This document shows, piece after piece, positions 5,716-8,120 of a stretch of 8,120 nt of DNA. The stretch lies in NCBI GenBank assembly GCA_030671225.1, contig DAOVAE010000042.1, positions 1 to 8,120 on the forward strand, given 5' to 3'. A program made the position numbers and the translations under genes. The notes beneath the pieces were generated by a model. That model had not been told where the DNA came from. It saw nothing but the letters and a program-made list of their open reading frames with translations, and did not search any database. Position 1 is the first letter of the stretch; each line of letters opens with the position of its first letter. This DNA is from Desulfobacteraceae bacterium. Its GTDB lineage: Bacteria; Desulfobacterota; Desulfobacteria; Desulfobacterales; UBA11574.

Positions 5716-7287
5716 ATGAACCGCAATACTATGCTTGCAAGATTAAGTAAAAATTCCGAAGAGTGGAATTTTATTGTTATAGGCGGTGGTGCCACCGGTC
5801 TGGGGACAGCAATTGAAGCTGCTTCACGTGGATATCGGACACTTTTGCTGGAGCAAAGTGATTTTGCTAAAGGGACTTCCAGCAGGAGTACGAAGCTGAT
5901 ACACGGGGGAGTGCGGTATCTTCAGCAAGGAAATGTGGCACTTGTTCTGGAAGCGCTGAAAGAACGAGGACTGCTACTAAACAATGCCCCTCATCTTGTA
6001 CATAACCTTCAGTTTGTTGTGCCTATCTACGATTGGTGGGAAGGACCGTTTTACGGGATCGGGTTAAAACTGTATGACATGCTGGGAGGAAGACACGGAT
6101 TCGGCCCATCCAGGATTTTGTCGAAAGAAAAAACAATTGAACTTATTCCGACCATAGAACCCGAAGGTCTTCGCGGCGGCATCATTTATTATGACGGACA
6201 GTTTGACGATGCGCGCCTGGCGATAAACTTGGCTCAGACGGCGATAGAGCAAAGCGCAACAGCTATTAATTATATGAAGGTTACCGGGCTTATCAAAACC
6301 AAAGACATTGTCAGCGGTGTTGTCGCTAAGGATATGGAGACTATGGCTGAATACAGGTTAAGGGCAAAGAGCGTCATCAATGCGACGGGAGTTTTCACCG
6401 ATTCAATCATCCGGATGGATGATCCGGTTGCAGCGCCGCTGATTGTTCCCAGTCAGGGCGTACATATCGTGTTGGACAAGTCGTTTTTACCAGGGGATTC
6501 TGCCGTTATGGTGCCGCGTGCAGAAGACGGACGCGTCCTTTTCGCAACTCCGTGGCACAATCGTGTGATTGTGGGGACCACCGACACACCTGTGGATGAT
6601 ATACCGCTGGAACCACGTCCCCTTGCCAGCGAGATTGAGTTTCTTATACGGCATTCGGCCCGCTACCTGACCAAGGATCCGACCCCCAGGGATATCCTGA
6701 GCTCCTTTGCAGGATTACGCCCGTTAGTCAATTCCGGGATCAAGATGGATACGGCGTTTATATCCCGTGATCATATGATCCATATTTCGAGGTCAGGGCT
6801 GGTCACTAGCACAGGCGGTAAGTGGACAACCTATCGAAAGATGGCGGAAGACACAATAGATCAGGCTGCCACCCTTGTGCAACTTGATGAAAGACCGTCC
6901 GTTACCAAGGATATGCACATTCACGGCTATCATAAAAATTCCGAGATGTATGGAAAATTAAGGGAGTATGGTTCTGATGCGCCTGCTGTTCAAAATATTA
7001 TAAATGAAAATCATAGATTCATGGAACCGCTCCATACTAACCTGGAGACTCAAGCGGGTGAGGTCATCTGGGCAGTAAGGCATGAAATGGCCCGAACTGT
7101 GGAAGATTTTCTTTCACGTCGGACGCGTGCCCTATTATTGGACGCGAGGGCCAGTATGGAAATAGCGCCCAAAGTTGCCGAGCTGATGGCTGAAGAATTA
7201 GGACGGGATGAAGCCTGGAAGCATGATCAGGTAGTTGCATATCGAAACCTCGCAAAAGGATACCTGATCTACGAAAATCGCAATTAA
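5716..7287 (+). CDS. glpD: FAD-dependent (aerobic-type, GlpD-like) glycerol-3-phosphate dehydrogenase
   Basis: The enzyme oxidises sn-glycerol 3-phosphate to dihydroxyacetone phosphate and normally passes electrons to membrane quinone. Seen: the dinucleotide-binding IGGGATGLG (residues 22-30), the FAD/substrate segment DFAKGTSSRSTKLIHGGVRYL (49-69), the second family signature GGKWTTYRKMA (367-377), and a helical C-terminal DAO_C-type domain with RHEMARTVEDFLSRRTRALL. The length of 523 residues suits GlpD. There is no cysteine-rich BFD [2Fe-2S] domain as in anaerobic GlpA, and no glpB, glpC, glpK or glpF neighbour. The first signature deviates slightly, with Glu where Asp is usual after GLGTAI. 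I prefer ATG 5716 because GGAGG at 5706-5710 lies five bases upstream; ATG 5704 would overlap that site. The 121-nt gap from larE holds a possible promoter, so it may be a separate transcript. Confidence 0.93.
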   Translation: MNRNTMLARLSKNSEEWNFIVIGGGATGLGTAIEAASRGYRTLLLEQSDFAKGTSSRSTKLIHGGVRYLQQGNVALVLEALKERGLLLNNAPHLVHNLQFVVPIYDWWEGPFYGIGLKLYDMLGGRHGFGPSRILSKEKTIELIPTIEPEGLRGGIIYYDGQFDDARLAINLAQTAIEQSATAINYMKVTGLIKTKDIVSGVVAKDMETMAEYRLRAKSVINATGVFTDSIIRMDDPVAAPLIVPSQGVHIVLDKSFLPGDSAVMVPRAEDGRVLFATPWHNRVIVGTTDTPVDDIPLEPRPLASEIEFLIRHSARYLTKDPTPRDILSSFAGLRPLVNSGIKMDTAFISRDHMIHISRSGLVTSTGGKWTTYRKMAEDTIDQAATLVQLDERPSVTKDMHIHGYHKNSEMYGKLREYGSDAPAVQNIINENHRFMEPLHTNLETQAGEVIWAVRHEMARTVEDFLSRRTRALLLDARASMEIAPKVAELMAEELGRDEAWKHDQVVAYRNLAKGYLIYENRN

Positions 7288-7321
7288 GAGAAGCACTATA
7301 ATAACCTTATTCTGGCACAAT

Positions 7322-7349
7322 TTGAAACGCTCAGTTTAGGTTCTATAAA
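7322..7349 (+). promoter_or_regulatory. Candidate promoter downstream of glpD
   Basis: TTGAAA (7322-7327), a 16-bp spacer and TATAAA (7344-7349) each match sigma70 boxes at 5/6. No gene follows before the hairpin at 7487-7515, so if active it would make a short RNA of about 165 nt. AT-rich intergenic DNA yields such matches by chance. Confidence 0.25.
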
Positions 7350-7395
7350 GTTTTTCAGGGAATTTTCGTAAAATTAACAAGGCCCCACCGACAAT

Positions 7396-7410
7396 TACCA
7401 CATTGTAGCA
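7396..7410 (+). promoter_or_regulatory. Operator O3 (full 15/15 palindrome match), isolated
   Basis: TACCACATTGTAGCA matches the degenerate palindrome TRCYACAWTGTRGYA at all 15 positions. Unlike the other strong sites it has no partner 23 bp away and no TTGAC box 10-11 bp upstream. It is about 300 bp upstream of the HTH/two-CW start and about 110 bp after the glpD stop. It could be an auxiliary site allowing looping to the pair at 7616-7653, or part of a separate control region. Confidence 0.6.
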
Positions 7411-7447
7411 TTTTTTCCTTGATACATTTGTTCGGGGATGTTATTTG

Positions 7448-7467
7448 ATAAATGTAAACCCATTTAT
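7448..7467. repeat. Small perfect inverted repeat
   Basis: ATAAATG and CATTTAT form a perfect 7-bp stem with loop TAAACC, then GTTTCCCCCC. It is AT-rich and without a U-tract, so not a terminator by itself. Its function is unknown. Confidence 0.4.
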
Positions 7468-7486
7468 GTTTCCCCCCTCTTACTTA

Positions 7487-7520
7487 GGGCGGTTCTTCTC
7501 AACGTAGAGCCGCCCAATTT
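7487..7520 (+). terminator. Rho-independent-terminator-like hairpin
   Basis: GGGCGGTTCT (7487-7496) pairs with AGAGCCGCCC (7506-7515) over 10 bp with one G-U pair and a 9-nt loop, and AATTTTAAT follows. The T-run is short, so the termination strength is uncertain. It would end rightward transcripts from glpD, 200 bp upstream, or from a promoter in between. The minus-strand reading has no T-tract. Confidence 0.5.
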
Positions 7521-7527
7521 TAATCTG

Positions 7528-7542
7528 ATCCACATTGTGCCC
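7528..7542 (+). promoter_or_regulatory. Degenerate operator-like site O4 (11/15)
   Basis: ATCCACATTGTGCCC has a perfect palindromic core, CACATTGTG, but mismatched flanks (11/15 to TRCYACAWTGTRGYA). It lies between the terminator-like hairpin and promoter P2. It may be a weak binding site or chance. Confidence 0.3.
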
Positions 7543-7605
7543 ATTTGCAATATCCGAGCATGTTCTTTTTAGTAACAATGCATTGAGCTATCCCCAAAAA
7601 AAAAC

Positions 7606-7634
7606 TTGACAAGAATACCACAAAGTAGCATTAT
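7606..7634 (+). promoter_or_regulatory. Sigma70-like promoter P2 of the HTH/two-CW gene
   Basis: TTGACA (7606-7611) is a perfect -35. A 17-bp spacer and CATTAT (7629-7634, 4/6) follow. The -10 call is supported by P1: in both promoters the -10 starts 13 bp after the first operator begins and 10 bp before the second begins. The start would be near 7641, inside the second operator, with a leader of about 66 nt to ATG 7707. Twin operators at its own promoter suggest autorepression. Confidence 0.6.
7616..7630 (+). promoter_or_regulatory. Operator O5 (palindrome, 14/15)
   Basis: TACCACAAAGTAGCA matches TRCYACAWTGTRGYA except at position 9. It fills the P2 spacer and overlaps the first two -10 bases, exactly as O1 does in P1. 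Confidence 0.6.
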
Positions 7635-7638
7635 ATAG

Positions 7639-7653
7639 CATTACAATGTGGCA
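7639..7653 (+). promoter_or_regulatory. Operator O6 (palindrome, 13/15)
   Basis: CATTACAATGTGGCA matches the palindrome at 13/15, with the better half on the right, so the site reads in the opposite orientation from O5. It covers the predicted start of P2, with its centre 23 bp from O5. Confidence 0.55.
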
Positions 7654-7706
7654 ATCCACTTGACCGTATTAAAAAACGCTATCGAGAAGGTTGCCAGAGA
7701 TTCCCC

Positions 7707-8081
7707 ATGGACAGCAAAGAATTCTCATATTTTCGCAAGAAACTAAAAAAGACCCAGAAGCAGATGGCCCAACTGCTTGGAGTGTCGCTTAAGGCTGTCC
7801 ATAGTTACGAGCAAGGATGGCGAACTGTACCGGCCCATGTGGAACGGCAGATATTATTTCTAGTCTCCAGATTGAATGAGAATAGAAAAGGTAGAAAGTC
7901 GTGCTGGGTTGTGAAAAAATGCCCCCCGGAGCGTAAGAAACAATGCCCGGCCTGGGAGTTTCAGGCAGGAACGCTTTGCTGGTTTATTAGCGGCACGTAT
8001 TGTGGCGGCATTGTTCGTAAAAACTGGAAAGAAAAGATGAAGATTTGCCGCTCCTGTGAAATTTTAACATCCTTATTTTAA
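7707..8081 (+). CDS. HTH (XRE-like) protein with cysteine-rich two-CW domain, probable autoregulator
   Basis: This 124-residue protein has two parts. Residues about 7-45 form a helix-turn-helix of Cro/CI (XRE) type: FRKKLKKTQKQMAQLLGVS then LKAVHSYEQGWRTVP, including the usual TQxxxAxxLGVSxxxVxxYEQG pattern. Residues about 64-120 carry seven cysteines (66, 72, 80, 91, 99, 114, 117), with two Cys-Trp pairs (66-67 and 91-92) and a closing CRSC. I recognise this as the 'two-CW' domain found with HTH modules in Desulfobacterota; its ligand is not established to my knowledge, and metal, Fe-S or redox sensing is a reasonable guess. The ATG at 7707 has only a weak AGAGA six bases upstream, but the HTH begins right after it and no better start exists. 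Promoter P2 with two palindromic operators lies just upstream, suggesting it binds them. The gene ends 39 bp before the window edge. Confidence 0.85.
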   Translation: MDSKEFSYFRKKLKKTQKQMAQLLGVSLKAVHSYEQGWRTVPAHVERQILFLVSRLNENRKGRKSCWVVKKCPPERKKQCPAWEFQAGTLCWFISGTYCGGIVRKNWKEKMKICRSCEILTSLF

Positions 8082-8120
8082 CTTAACAATACGTCTCTCG
8101 CTGCCGGCTCGTTCCGAGCG

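Noticed and set aside
7419..7447. TTGATA-17-TATTTG as a promoter controlled by operator O3
   Set aside because: The -10 matches consensus at three positions only and its geometry relative to the operator differs from P1 and P2.
8107..8119. GCTCG-TTC-CGAGC hairpin at the window end as terminator of the HTH gene
   Set aside because: The stem is only 5 bp and the window stops one base later, so no T-tract can be seen.

Overview
The window looks like chromosomal DNA from an anaerobic Desulfobacterota-type bacterium (sulfate-reducer relative, perhaps Desulfobacterales). This rests on recognition only: an electron-transfer flavoprotein of the bifurcating/anaerobe sequence type next to a long acyl-CoA dehydrogenase, a small HTH protein with a cysteine-rich 'two-CW' tail, and a short inverted-repeat element ending in CGTAAAAAGTC that I associate with deltaproteobacterial genomes. 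No rRNA, tRNA, CRISPR array or transposase gene is visible. All seven supported genes lie on the + strand; minus-strand ORFs appear to be shadows.

Layout. Positions 1-201 are upstream DNA with a good ribosome binding site. Positions 202-3784 hold a tight three-gene operon, etfB-etfA-acyl-CoA dehydrogenase (gaps of 12 and 1 nt), for CoA-thioester oxidation and flavin-based electron transfer. Positions 3785-4242 are non-coding: a sigma70-like promoter with two palindromic operators, then a 275-bp MITE-like element (3935-4209, 17/20 terminal inverted repeats, CGTT on both sides). Positions 4243-5594 hold a stand-alone cyclic-nucleotide-binding-fold protein and a LarE-type sulfur transferase that probably starts at CTG. 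Positions 5716-7287 hold an FAD-dependent glycerol-3-phosphate dehydrogenase. Positions 7288-7706 are non-coding, with a terminator-like hairpin, a lone perfect operator and a second promoter with twin operators. Positions 7707-8081 encode the HTH/two-CW protein.

The most interesting signal is a recurring odd-length palindrome, TRCYACAWTGTRGYA. Two copies sit at the promoter in front of the cyclic-nucleotide-fold/larE pair and two at the promoter of the HTH/two-CW gene. The geometry is the same in both: first operator 13 bp before the -10 start, second operator 10 bp after it, centres 23 bp apart. A degenerate version may precede the glycerol-3-phosphate dehydrogenase, and one isolated full match lies downstream of that gene. 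The simplest model is that the HTH/two-CW protein represses its own gene and a small local regulon, perhaps in response to redox state or a metal/Fe-S signal read by its seven cysteines. This is inference. The MITE-like element has landed between the first of these promoters and its gene.
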